A stretch of 64,000 nucleotides of DNA. Origin: CAUPWF01 sp963515125 (GTDB lineage Bacteria; Bacillota; Clostridia; Lachnospirales; Lachnospiraceae). This document shows positions 50,856 to 58,906 of the stretch, piece after piece. Each line of letters starts with the position of its first letter. Position 1 is the first letter of the stretch. Below the pieces are notes generated by a model. It was not told where the DNA came from. It saw nothing but the letters and a program-made list of their open reading frames with translations, and made no database searches. Position numbers and translations under genes: made by a program. Location: positions 124,001 to 188,000 of the forward strand of contig JBQKKG010000004.1 of assembly GCA_052116865.1 (NCBI GenBank), written 5' to 3'.

Positions 50856-52112
50856 ATGGGTATTCTTAAGGCAGTAGCAGGTGCAGTCAGTGGTGGATTG
50901 GCCGATCAATGGTTAGAGGTGATAGAGGCCAATGAAATGGGCGAGGGTACTGTATTTACAAATGGTGTGAAACTTCATAAGAATAGTAAAAGAAATACCA
51001 ATCAAAAAGGAACGGAACACATCATTTCAAATGGTTCCATTATTCATGTATATCCTAATCAATTTATGATGTTGATAGATGGTGGTAAGATCGTGGACTA
51101 TACAGCTGAGGAGGGATACTATAAGGTAGACAATTCATCAGCCCCATCTATGTTTAGCGGACAGTTATCAGAAGCGTTGATGGAATCTTTTGAGCGCATC
51201 AAATATGGGGGAATACCATCTCAGTCTCAAAAGGTGTTTTTCGTAAATCTTCAAGAAATAAAAGGTATTAAATTTGGAACAAGAAACCCGGTAAATTATT
51301 ATGACAACTTTTATAATGCAGAATTGTTCTTGCGAGCACATGGGGCATACTCTATAAAGATTACAGACCCAATTCAATTTTATAATGAAGTCATTCCCAA
51401 AAATAAAGAACGTGTTCAAATAGAAGATATAAATGAACAATATTTATCTGAATTTCTCGAGGCTTTTCAGGCAGCAATCAACCAAATGTCGGCAGATGGT
51501 GAACGAATTTCTTTTATAACGTCTAAAGGAACTCAACTTTCCAAATATATGTCCAATACGTTGGACGAGGACTGGAAAAAAGCAAGAGGGATGGAGGTTC
51601 AATCTGTCGGAATTGCTGGGATATCATATGATGAAGAATCTACAAAACTCATAAACATGCGTAATCAGGGAGCTATGATGAGTGATCCAAACATACGTGA
51701 GGGATTCGTACAAAGTTCTGTTGCTAAGGGTATGCAAGCAGCAGGATCTAACCCAAATGGAAGTGGGACTGCATTTATGGGGTTAGGCATGGGAATGAAT
51801 GCTGCCGGTAACTTTATGGGGAGTGCATCTCAAACAAATTTACAACAAATGCAGATGCAACAGCAATTTCAGCAGCAACAAGTAACAGAAAGTGGTGCGG
51901 TAGGAGCAAATATTAGGGCAACATCTGATACATGGTCATGTTCATGTGGCACTGTAAATACCGGTAAATTTTGCACGGAATGTGGTGCAAAAAGGCCAGG
52001 AGAATTAAAATGTAAGTGTAATAAGTGTGGATACCAACCGGATATGAATAAACCATTGCCTAAATTCTGCCCAGAGTGTGGAGATCCTATAAATGCAGAA
52101 GACATGCAGTAG
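50856..52112 (+). CDS. ydjI: SPFH-domain protein with C-terminal zinc ribbons (YdjI-like)
   Basis: Membrane-associated stomatin/prohibitin-like protein, often labelled virion core protein-like. The 418 residues comprise an SPFH-type domain (about 30-260), a Gly/Met- and Gln-rich linker (about 285-350, poly-Gln near 335-347) and two C-terminal zinc ribbons (CSCGTVNTGKFCTECG and CKCNKCG...CPECG). In Bacillus, YdjI is encoded with PspA, YdjG and YdjH and is part of a membrane-stress complex; here the order is ydjI-ydjG-ydjH. Perfect ribosome-binding site AAAAGGAGGTG, 26 bases after alaS; no own promoter or terminator was found between them. Confidence 0.85.
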   Translation: MGILKAVAGAVSGGLADQWLEVIEANEMGEGTVFTNGVKLHKNSKRNTNQKGTEHIISNGSIIHVYPNQFMMLIDGGKIVDYTAEEGYYKVDNSSAPSMFSGQLSEALMESFERIKYGGIPSQSQKVFFVNLQEIKGIKFGTRNPVNYYDNFYNAELFLRAHGAYSIKITDPIQFYNEVIPKNKERVQIEDINEQYLSEFLEAFQAAINQMSADGERISFITSKGTQLSKYMSNTLDEDWKKARGMEVQSVGIAGISYDEESTKLINMRNQGAMMSDPNIREGFVQSSVAKGMQAAGSNPNGSGTAFMGLGMGMNAAGNFMGSASQTNLQQMQMQQQFQQQQVTESGAVGANIRATSDTWSCSCGTVNTGKFCTECGAKRPGELKCKCNKCGYQPDMNKPLPKFCPECGDPINAEDMQ

Positions 52113-52132
52113 TGCAGTGAAGGAGGTATCAT

Positions 52133-53137
52133 ATGGCTATTGTTAGCTATAAATGTCCCAATTGCGGCGGAGAGGTTGCATTTAACCCTGCATCGCAAAA
52201 GTATCATTGCGAGTACTGTGTCAGTGATTTTACAGAAGAAGAAGTACAGTTGATTCAAAATTCACAGAACCCACTTGTATATAATTGTCCAAGTTGCGGT
52301 GCGCAAATTATTACAGATGATACAACAGCAGCAACGTTTTGTTATTACTGTCATAATCCAGTGATTTTAAGTGGTAAATTAGAAGGAAATTATTTACCTG
52401 ATAAGATTGTTCCTTTTGAGGTAACGAAGGAAGAGGCAACGCATATTTTTGAGGATTGGATAAAAAGTAAAAAATACGTGCCCAAAAGTTTTTTTTCTAA
52501 AGAGCAGATAGAAAAGATTTCGGGTGTATATTTTCCTTATTGGCTTATGGATTGTGATGTAAATGTTGAAGCGATAGGGAAGGCCACTAATTTGAAAGTG
52601 TGGATGGTTGGTGACTTAGAATATACAGAAACTAGTTTTTATGAAATAGAAAGAAAAGGCAGTATTCATTTCGAAGACTTGAATAAAAATGCACTTCAAA
52701 AGGCAAATAAGAAGCTGGTGGAGGGTGTGATGCCGTTTAAGACATTGGAAATAAAACCATTTTCTATGAGTTATTTATCTGGATTCCAAGCAGAAAAAAG
52801 GGATATGGAACAACAGGACTTGCAGCAGGATATGGATGATGAAATGAGAAAGTATGCTGATATCATCGTTAAGGAAAGCGTTCAAGGATATGCAACACTT
52901 TCTATGGATCAGTTGCAACTAGAACCACAGAAAAAGGCATGGGAATATGTGTTGTTACCTGTATGGGTATTGACGTATAATCAAGCTGGGAAGATGTATT
53001 ATTATGCACTAAATGGGCAGACTAAAAAAGTATGTGGAGAATTACCAATTGATAAGAAAAAATTATTTTTCCATTGTATTAGCTTATCTCTGATATTGTT
53101 TTTTATTTTAATGATTGGGGGATGGTTTATATGGTAA
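52133..53137 (+). CDS. ydjG: Zinc-ribbon membrane protein (YdjG-like)
   Basis: The 334 residues begin with two zinc ribbons (CPNCGG...CEYC, about 8-27, and CPSCGA...CYYC, about 50-70), followed by a largely beta cytoplasmic domain and one C-terminal membrane segment (about 309-333). This matches the TFIIB-type zinc-ribbon protein YdjG of Bacillus, which with YdjH recruits PspA to the membrane. It overlaps the next gene by 7 bases. The reaction, if any, is unknown. Confidence 0.83.
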   Translation: MAIVSYKCPNCGGEVAFNPASQKYHCEYCVSDFTEEEVQLIQNSQNPLVYNCPSCGAQIITDDTTAATFCYYCHNPVILSGKLEGNYLPDKIVPFEVTKEEATHIFEDWIKSKKYVPKSFFSKEQIEKISGVYFPYWLMDCDVNVEAIGKATNLKVWMVGDLEYTETSFYEIERKGSIHFEDLNKNALQKANKKLVEGVMPFKTLEIKPFSMSYLSGFQAEKRDMEQQDLQQDMDDEMRKYADIIVKESVQGYATLSMDQLQLEPQKKAWEYVLLPVWVLTYNQAGKMYYYALNGQTKKVCGELPIDKKKLFFHCISLSLILFFILMIGGWFIW

Positions 53138-53961
53138 AAGGATGCAAAAAAATATGTTTTCTATTACTTTTAACTGGATATTTCTTATTTGTTGGTGTTA
53201 ACAGTAAGGCTGCTGAGAATCAAAGGGTATTTGATGATGCAAGATTACTTGCAAAGAATGATACACTAAGTTTGGAAAATCAAATCAACGAGATACAGCA
53301 GGAAGTCAACATGGATATTGTTGTAGTTACAACCAATGATACAAATGGTAAATCAGCAAAAGAATTTGCTGATGACTACTATGATTCAGCTGACTTTGGT
53401 CAAGGAAGAGGAAAGAGTGGTTCTTTAATACTTTTAGATATGTATCATAGAGAGATTTACATATCAACCTCAGGGGAAATGATAGGTTATTTAACGGATC
53501 AAAGAATGGAAGATATACTGGATAATAGTTATAGCTATTTCAGCGAAAAAGATTATTATTCTGGTCTGAAGGTAGCGATTAATGATATACATAAGGACAT
53601 ACAAAAAGGGATACCAGATGGGGCATATCAATACGATGAAGCAACTGGCAAGGTAATAAAATATCGTACTATTAACTTATTTGATTTTGGAATTGCTATT
53701 GTACTAGGAGGGATATTATTTGTAATACTCTATATAAGTGTTGTGAATTCTTATCGAATGAAATATTCATCTTGTACTTATTTATTTCGAGAGAATAGTC
53801 ATCTAAAATTAGAAAGAAAAGAAGATCGGTTTCTTCATAAGACAGTCACCTTTCGCAGAGTAGATAGAAACCAAGATTCTGGGATGTCTGGCAGTGGTGG
53901 AAGTACCATTCACACATCTAGTAGTGGGAGCTCTCATGGAGGGGGCGGAAGAAGTTTTTAA
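53131..53961 (+). CDS. ydjH: TPM-domain membrane protein (YdjH-like)
   Basis: The 276 residues comprise a signal peptide/anchor (about 7-24), an extracytoplasmic TPM domain (about 32-170; VFDDARLLAKNDTLSLENQI, DIVVVTTNDTNGKSAKEFAD), a membrane segment (about 193-212), a short cytoplasmic stretch and a Gly/Ser-rich tail ending SSHGGGGRSF. I start at ATG 53131 because GGGGG at 53117-53121 is correctly spaced for it; the in-frame ATG at 53122 is too close. Third member of the YdjI-YdjG-YdjH module; TPM proteins are typically partners in membrane-quality complexes. Confidence 0.85.
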   Translation: MVKGCKKICFLLLLTGYFLFVGVNSKAAENQRVFDDARLLAKNDTLSLENQINEIQQEVNMDIVVVTTNDTNGKSAKEFADDYYDSADFGQGRGKSGSLILLDMYHREIYISTSGEMIGYLTDQRMEDILDNSYSYFSEKDYYSGLKVAINDIHKDIQKGIPDGAYQYDEATGKVIKYRTINLFDFGIAIVLGGILFVILYISVVNSYRMKYSSCTYLFRENSHLKLERKEDRFLHKTVTFRRVDRNQDSGMSGSGGSTIHTSSSGSSHGGGGRSF

Positions 53962-53979
53962 AAAAAGTACAAGAAACTG

Positions 53980-54007
53980 TTGACGAATATGAGAAATATG
54001 GTATAAT
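53980..54007 (+). promoter_or_regulatory. Predicted promoter of rpsU
   Basis: TTGACG (53980-53985), a 16-base spacer and TATAAT (54002-54007), 18 bases after the ydjH stop. Confidence 0.75.
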
Positions 54008-54064
54008 CTTATGTAGTGCAATAAAAAAATACCCGAACAGTCGTATGATGCACAATATAGGACT

Positions 54065-54080
54065 GGAGGGAGGTTAGGTG
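54065..54080 (+). promoter_or_regulatory. Clustered Shine-Dalgarno-like motifs before rpsU
   Basis: GGAGGGAGG (54065-54073) followed by TTAGGTG. Three anti-SD-complementary cores lie in 16 bases. The strongest pair is 14 bases or more from the ATG at 54088, too far for standard initiation, while AGGTG (54076-54080) is at normal spacing. S21 sits beside the anti-SD in the 30S subunit, so a regulatory role is conceivable but unproven. Confidence 0.5.
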
Positions 54081-54087
54081 TGAGACT

Positions 54088-54264
54088 ATGTCAAATGTAA
54101 TTGTAAAAGATAATGAGACGTTAGATAGCGCTTTACGTAGATTCAAGAGAAACTGCGCTAAAGCTGGTATTCAACAGGAAATTCGTAAAAGAGAACATTA
54201 CGAAAAACCAAGTGTTAGACGTAAAAAGAAATCTGAAGCTGCTAGAAAACGTAAATTTAACTAA
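54088..54264 (+). CDS. rpsU: 30S ribosomal protein S21
   Basis: The 58-residue basic protein of the 30S platform near the anti-Shine-Dalgarno sequence. Family hallmarks are VIVKDNETLDSALRRFKRNC, the EIRKREHYEKPSVRRKKKSE region (about 31-50) and a Lys/Arg-rich end. It is monocistronic, with promoter and terminator on either side. Too short to be caught by a 60-codon cutoff. Confidence 0.97.
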   Translation: MSNVIVKDNETLDSALRRFKRNCAKAGIQQEIRKREHYEKPSVRRKKKSEAARKRKFN

Positions 54265-54276
54265 TATGTGCAGAAT

Positions 54277-54306
54277 AAAGAGAGTGTTTTTTGACACTCT
54301 CTTTTT
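54277..54306 (+). terminator. Terminator after rpsU
   Basis: AAAGAGAGTGT (54277-54287), loop TTTTTG, ACACTCTCTTT (54294-54304), perfect 11-bp stem ending in the T-run. Confidence 0.95.
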
Positions 54307-54354
54307 ATGTAGAAATGGATGGAGAGTATTAAGACTTTTTTAAGATAAATTTAA

Positions 54355-54386
54355 ATCTATGAAAAGTTATAGATATAAATATAACT
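54355..54386. repeat. Nested inverted repeats in the gap before the PF06541 gene
   Basis: ATCTAT (54355-54360) is repeated inverted as ATAGAT (54369-54374), and AGTTATA (54365-54371) as TATAACT (54380-54386). The AT-rich region probably includes the promoter of the next gene, but no clear -35/-10 pair stands out. Function unknown. Confidence 0.35.
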
Positions 54387-54435
54387 CTATGTTAGAATAA
54401 AAAAATAAAAATTACAGCAGATGGGATGAGAAAAT

Positions 54436-55023
54436 ATGTGGGAACGAATGATATTTGGATGTGACTCTTACCATGTAATACTATGGTTTCTAACTTATAG
54501 TATTTTAGGGTGGATTGTAGAATCGATTTACATGTCTTTATGCAATAAAAAATTAACAAATAGAGGTTTTGTAAGAGGTCCATTTTGTCCGATTTATGGA
54601 GTTGGTGCCTTGACTGTTTTTTTTATTTTAAGGAGATATAGCGATCGTGTATTCGTTCTATTTATATTGGGATCTTTGTTGGCAACAACTTTAGAGTATG
54701 TCACGGCCATTTTAATGAACAAAATATTCGGAGAGATATGGTGGGATTATTCAGATAAACCATTTAATTATAAAGGTGTATTATGCTTAGAAAGTTCTAT
54801 TGCATGGGGATTTTATACCGTTGCATTATTTGCATTTTTACATAAAATGGTTATGGGAATTGTAAAGGTTGTTCCGTTTCATACTGGGAGATTTGTTGGG
54901 AGTATTATCCTAATTGTATTCACAGTTGATTTTGCTATTGCCTTATGGAAAGAAAAGAAAGACGTGCTTCCAGAGCAAGTATCGGATTTTAAAGAAATGA
55001 TTATAGATAGAATTACAAGGTGA
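54436..55023 (+). CDS. PF06541-type multi-spanning membrane protein (putative ABC permease)
   Basis: The 195 residues have about five membrane segments and the family motifs NRGFVRGPFCPIYGVGAL (about 42-59), LEYVTAILMNKIFGEIWWDY (about 88-107) and the SSIAWGFYT segment. The family (CmpB, abundant in Lachnospiraceae and other Clostridia) is annotated as putative ABC-transporter permease, but no ATPase is adjacent and transport has not been shown. Monocistronic, with a terminator behind it. Confidence 0.85.
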   Translation: MWERMIFGCDSYHVILWFLTYSILGWIVESIYMSLCNKKLTNRGFVRGPFCPIYGVGALTVFFILRRYSDRVFVLFILGSLLATTLEYVTAILMNKIFGEIWWDYSDKPFNYKGVLCLESSIAWGFYTVALFAFLHKMVMGIVKVVPFHTGRFVGSIILIVFTVDFAIALWKEKKDVLPEQVSDFKEMIIDRITR

Positions 55024-55083
55024 ATTATAGTTTAGTGTTAACTAGTATAATGTATTGGTGATATACTTAATAATAATAAAGGC

Positions 55084-55118
55084 AAAGGCGTCGTATACAA
55101 CGTATACGGTGCTTTTTT
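55084..55118 (+). terminator. Terminator after the PF06541 gene
   Basis: AAAGGCGTCGTATAC (55084-55098), loop AAC cut by pairing of C98-G102, GTATACGGTGC (55102-55112) with two G-U pairs, then T6. Confidence 0.85.
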
Positions 55119-55171
55119 CATTTTTCTATGTAACATTTGAGACTTTAACAACAATTCAAAGTAGAAAGCAC

Positions 55172-55201
55172 TGCATACTTGTCAAAACTATCCGCATAAA
55201 A
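55172..55201 (+). promoter_or_regulatory. Candidate forespore-type promoter of the dacF-like gene
   Basis: TGCATA (55172-55177), a 17-base spacer and CATAAAA (55195-55201), resembling sigma-G/F sites (TGAATA or GCATA, CATACTA), with two mismatches in the -10. Bacillus dacF is transcribed by forespore sigma factors. A sigma-A alternative (TTGGTT-N18-TAATAT, ending 55241) is also weak. Confidence 0.3.
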
Positions 55202-55264
55202 TAGGAATAATTTGGTTTTTCCCCTATTACAATGGTAATATATTGAATATGGAGGAGAAATGAA

Positions 55265-56506
55265 ATGAGGGCGATTCTGTCGGTATGTATATCGTTAATT
55301 ATATGCATACAAAGCGTATTTTTGGTACCAATGACAGTGAATGCAGAAGAAACAAATACAACGAATGTAGGGGATACAGAGCCGGAATCAGGAGAGGCAA
55401 AGAATGTAGAAGGGAGTACCGCAGATTCAATAGAAATTAGTGCACCATCGGCAATTCTAATGGAAGCATCAACAGGACAGATTATTTATGAAAAAAATGC
55501 AGAGGAACAAAGGGCACCAGCAAGCGTTACAAAAGTTATGACGTTGCTATTAATATTTGATGCAATTGAACAAGGGAAAATTTCGTTAAATGATACAGTC
55601 ACAGTGTCTGAATACGCGGCGTCTATGGGTGGATCACAAGTATTTTTTGAACCAGGCGAAGAACAAACAGTAGATACTATGATTAAGTGTATTGCGATTG
55701 CAAGTGCGAATGATGCGTGTGTTGCAATGGCAGAGTATATTGCTGGTACGGAAGAAGAATTTGTGAAGAAAATGAATGAGCGAGCAGCAGCATTAAAAAT
55801 GAAAGATACAACATTTAAAAATTGTAATGGTCTAGATGTGGATGGACATATTACCACCGCTAAGGATATTGCGTTGATGTCAAGAGAATTGATTATAAAA
55901 TATCCACAAATACATGATTATTCTATGATATGGATGGAGAATATTACTCATGTAACAAAGAAAGGAACAACGGAATTTGGTTTAACAAATACCAATAAAT
56001 TAGTAAAACAATATCCATATATTACAGGGCTAAAGACTGGATCAACAGATAAGGCAAAGTACTGCGTATCTGCAACTGCTAAAAAGGATGAAATGGAATT
56101 GATTGCGGTTGTTATGGCAGCTCCTGATTATAAAATCAGATTTGCAGATGCTACAACTATGTTAAATTATGGATTTGCAAAGTGTACAAAGTACATAGAC
56201 AATGAACAATTAAAAATAAAAGCAGTTGCAATTAAAAAGGGAGTCAAAGATGAGGTTACTATAGGGGTGAATGGGTCATTTCAATACATTGATATATCTG
56301 GTGCAGACACTAGTAGTATAACAAAAAAGGTGAATCTATCTAAAAATTTGAAGGCTCCAATCAAAAAGGGGGAGCAAGTAGGAACGGTGAATTACAAGTT
56401 AAATGGGTCTGATATTGGTGAAATAGCAATTTTAACAACGGAATCTATACAGGCGATGAGCTATAAACATGCAGTCATTCATGCATTAGAAAGCTTTGTG
56501 TTGTAA
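55265..56506 (+). CDS. dacF: D-alanyl-D-alanine carboxypeptidase (DacF-like, S11 family)
   Basis: Penicillin-binding carboxypeptidase that trims the terminal D-Ala of peptidoglycan stem peptides. The 413 residues comprise a signal peptide (cleavage near AEE, about 27), an acidic linker (about 30-55), the peptidase domain with SxxK in ASVTKVMT (about 91-98), SAND (SxN, about 146) and KTGSTD (about 258), then a PBP5_C-like beta domain and an amphipathic C-terminus. Closest in kind to sporulation DacF, but the vegetative DacA cannot be excluded. Ribosome-binding site GGAGGAG. Confidence 0.9.
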   Translation: MRAILSVCISLIICIQSVFLVPMTVNAEETNTTNVGDTEPESGEAKNVEGSTADSIEISAPSAILMEASTGQIIYEKNAEEQRAPASVTKVMTLLLIFDAIEQGKISLNDTVTVSEYAASMGGSQVFFEPGEEQTVDTMIKCIAIASANDACVAMAEYIAGTEEEFVKKMNERAAALKMKDTTFKNCNGLDVDGHITTAKDIALMSRELIIKYPQIHDYSMIWMENITHVTKKGTTEFGLTNTNKLVKQYPYITGLKTGSTDKAKYCVSATAKKDEMELIAVVMAAPDYKIRFADATTMLNYGFAKCTKYIDNEQLKIKAVAIKKGVKDEVTIGVNGSFQYIDISGADTSSITKKVNLSKNLKAPIKKGEQVGTVNYKLNGSDIGEIAILTTESIQAMSYKHAVIHALESFVL

Positions 56507-56529
56507 AAAGTATCAAAAAATTATATAAT
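56501..56529 (+). promoter_or_regulatory. Predicted promoter of the metallophosphoesterase gene
   Basis: TTGTAA (56501-56506, which includes the dacF stop codon), a 17-base spacer and TATAAT (56524-56529). Confidence 0.6.
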
Positions 56530-56565
56530 AGCTTAGAAGGAAATAAGAAAGTAGTTGATGATACA

Positions 56566-57438
56566 ATGGATATAAGTATGTTCTTAATATTTGTCGGTAT
56601 TTGTATATTGATATATGCTGATATATGGTATGAAACACATACATTTAAAGTTACAAAATATAGCATTACTTCTTCTAAGTTAGACATGAAAAACCCCACC
56701 TATCGAATTGTTGTACTAAGTGACCTACACAATAAGATATATGGAGATAATAACGAAGACTTAATAAGTGCTATACGTAAGCAAGAACCAAAGATTATCA
56801 TTATAGCGGGTGATATGCTGATTGGTAAAGAGGGAACTGCATATGATGTAGCACTTGAATTTGTTAAAGAAATAACTAAGATATGCCGCGTGTATTATAC
56901 AAATGGAAATCACGAGCAACGGATGAAAGAACAGCCACAAAAATTTGAGCCCAGTTATGAGGAGTATCGGAAAGAACTCCATGCTATGGGCGTTATTATG
57001 CTAGATGACAAGTCCTATATTTTAGATATGGGATGTGATCTGGCTGTGGTGACAGGATTAGAAATACCAAAACGATATTATGAAAAATTTACCAATGAAA
57101 AGCTAACGGTGGAAGAGATACAAGATAAGGTAGGAAAAGCAGAGAAAGATTGTTATCAGATATTAGTTGCACATAATCCGGTACATGCAAAGGGATATAG
57201 TCAATGGGGAGCTGATTTGGTTATATCCGGCCATTTACATGGTGGAATCATTAGAGTACCTTTATTTGGGGGTGTAATTACTCCACAGGCACAAATATTT
57301 CCAAGATATTCGGGCGGACATTATAAAGTTGGATCTACGGATGTGATCGTAAGTAAAGGACTTGGAGACCACACGGTTAAAGTGCGGCTTTTTAATCGTG
57401 CAGAGATTGTTGTATTAGAGCTTCATAATCAAAAATAA
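56566..57438 (+). CDS. Membrane-anchored metallophosphoesterase (YkuE/YaeI-like)
   Basis: Calcineurin-like phosphoesterase on a membrane tether. The 290 residues start with one membrane segment (about 3-20), then the metal-binding series VLSDLHN (D and H, about 50), AGDML (about 82), GNHEQR (about 115), VAHNP and SGHLHGG (about 222). Homologues act on UDP-diacylglucosamine-like lipids or unknown envelope substrates, so the substrate is open. Translation signals are weak: the nearest purine-rich stretch is AGAAGGAAATAAG, rather far upstream. Confidence 0.87.
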   Translation: MDISMFLIFVGICILIYADIWYETHTFKVTKYSITSSKLDMKNPTYRIVVLSDLHNKIYGDNNEDLISAIRKQEPKIIIIAGDMLIGKEGTAYDVALEFVKEITKICRVYYTNGNHEQRMKEQPQKFEPSYEEYRKELHAMGVIMLDDKSYILDMGCDLAVVTGLEIPKRYYEKFTNEKLTVEEIQDKVGKAEKDCYQILVAHNPVHAKGYSQWGADLVISGHLHGGIIRVPLFGGVITPQAQIFPRYSGGHYKVGSTDVIVSKGLGDHTVKVRLFNRAEIVVLELHNQK

Positions 57439-57439
57439 C

Positions 57440-57468
57440 TTGTACATGAAAAGAAAAATATTTATAAT
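57440..57468 (+). promoter_or_regulatory. Predicted promoter of scpA-scpB
   Basis: TTGTAC (57440-57445), a 17-base spacer and TATAAT (57463-57468), immediately after the phosphoesterase stop. Confidence 0.6.
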
Positions 57469-57519
57469 ATACGCTATCAGTATTCATAATATTTGGTAGA
57501 GCTAAGAAAAGGTGAGTAC

Positions 57520-58263
57520 ATGGGAATACCAGTAAAATTGGAGGTTTTTGAAGGACCACTCGATTTGTTATTACATTTAATAGATAAAAATAAAATAGAT
57601 ATATATGATATTCCGATAGTTGAGATTACAAATCAATATATGGAATATATCCGTGCCATGCACAAAAGAGACTTGAATATTATGAGTGAATTCCTTCTAA
57701 TGGCGGCAACACTTCTTGATATTAAATGCAAAATGCTCCTTCCAAAAGAAGTAAATGAAGCAGGAGAGGAAGAAGACCCTAGACAAGAATTAGTGGAACA
57801 ATTATTACAATATAAGATGTATAAATACATGTCGTATGAACTGAAAGATAGACAGATAGATGGTGAACGTATGCTGTTTAAGTGTCCAACGATACCAGAT
57901 CAAGTTATGAAATTTGAAGAACCTGTGGACCTAGAACAATTGTTAGATGGTTTGACATTAACAAAACTGAATCAGATTTTTCAAGATGTTATGAAGAAAA
58001 AGGAAGATAAAATCGATCCTGTTAGAAGTAAGTTTGGGAAGATTGAAAAGGAAGAGGTCACACTATCTGATAAGTTAGATTATGTGGAATCATTTGCAAA
58101 TAGCCATAAAAAGTTTTGCTTTCGAGAACTATTAGTAAAACAAAATAGTAAGATGCAAGTGGTGGTTACGTTCCTAGCGATATTAGAGTTAATGAAAATA
58201 GGTAAAATTATAATTTTACAAGAAAATACGTTTGATGATATCATGATTACATCAATGATTTAA
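57520..58263 (+). CDS. scpA: Segregation and condensation protein A
   Basis: Kleisin subunit of the bacterial SMC condensin complex. From ATG 57520, with AAGGTGAG just upstream, it has 247 residues; the frame is open to a TTG at 57493. The N-terminus VKLEVFEGPLDLLLHLIDKN and the EFLLMAATLLDIKCKMLLP segment are diagnostic. The C-terminal winged helix contacts the SMC head. It is followed five bases later by scpB. Confidence 0.95.
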   Translation: MGIPVKLEVFEGPLDLLLHLIDKNKIDIYDIPIVEITNQYMEYIRAMHKRDLNIMSEFLLMAATLLDIKCKMLLPKEVNEAGEEEDPRQELVEQLLQYKMYKYMSYELKDRQIDGERMLFKCPTIPDQVMKFEEPVDLEQLLDGLTLTKLNQIFQDVMKKKEDKIDPVRSKFGKIEKEEVTLSDKLDYVESFANSHKKFCFRELLVKQNSKMQVVVTFLAILELMKIGKIIILQENTFDDIMITSMI

Positions 58264-58268
58264 ATGAA

Positions 58269-58853
58269 ATGGGGATAAAAAAGTTGGAAATTAAGAGACT
58301 GGAAGGGATTATCGAGGCTATATTATTTGCCATGGGAGATTCCGTTGAACTTGATAAGATTGCATTGGCTGTTGAACATGACAAAGAAACAACAAGGAAG
58401 ATTATTCACAATATGATGGATAAGTATGAATCCGAGGAGAGAGGGGTTCATATTATTGAATTAGAGGACTCCTTTCAAATGTGTACGAAAGTTGACATGT
58501 ACGATTTTTTAATTAAAATTGCGAAACAGCCCAAAAAATATACACTTACAGATGTTCAACTAGAGACGCTTTCCATAGTTGCTTATAAGCAACCGGTTAC
58601 TCGATTGGAAATAGAAAAGATTCGAGGAGTAAAGTCAGATCATGCAATGAATCGTTTGATTGAATATAATCTAGTCTGTGAAGTTGGAAGATTGGATGCA
58701 CCAGGAAGACCATTACTTTTTGGAACAACAGAAGAATTTTTAAGACGTTTTGGGGTGCAATCATTAGATGATTTACCTAGTTTGAACCCAGAACAGGTAG
58801 AGGATTTTAAAGCAGAGGCAGAAGATGAGATACAACTTAAATTAGATGTCTAG
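58269..58853 (+). CDS. scpB: Segregation and condensation protein B
   Basis: Winged-helix dimer that binds ScpA in the SMC complex. 194 residues with EGIIEAILFAMGDSVELDKIA near the N-terminus (about 10-30) and the LETLSIVAYKQPVTRLEIEKIRGV motif (two parts, about 97-120), then GRPLLFGTTEEFLRRFG. The start could instead be TTG at 58284, which has GGGGA upstream and begins at the more typical MEIKRLEG; the ATG at 58269 has no ribosome-binding site of its own. Confidence 0.94.
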   Translation: MGIKKLEIKRLEGIIEAILFAMGDSVELDKIALAVEHDKETTRKIIHNMMDKYESEERGVHIIELEDSFQMCTKVDMYDFLIKIAKQPKKYTLTDVQLETLSIVAYKQPVTRLEIEKIRGVKSDHAMNRLIEYNLVCEVGRLDAPGRPLLFGTTEEFLRRFGVQSLDDLPSLNPEQVEDFKAEAEDEIQLKLDV

Positions 58854-58906
58854 ATGGAGTGGGATGTTCATATAATTAGAAGAACTTAAAAACAGGTGTT
58901 GGTGCT

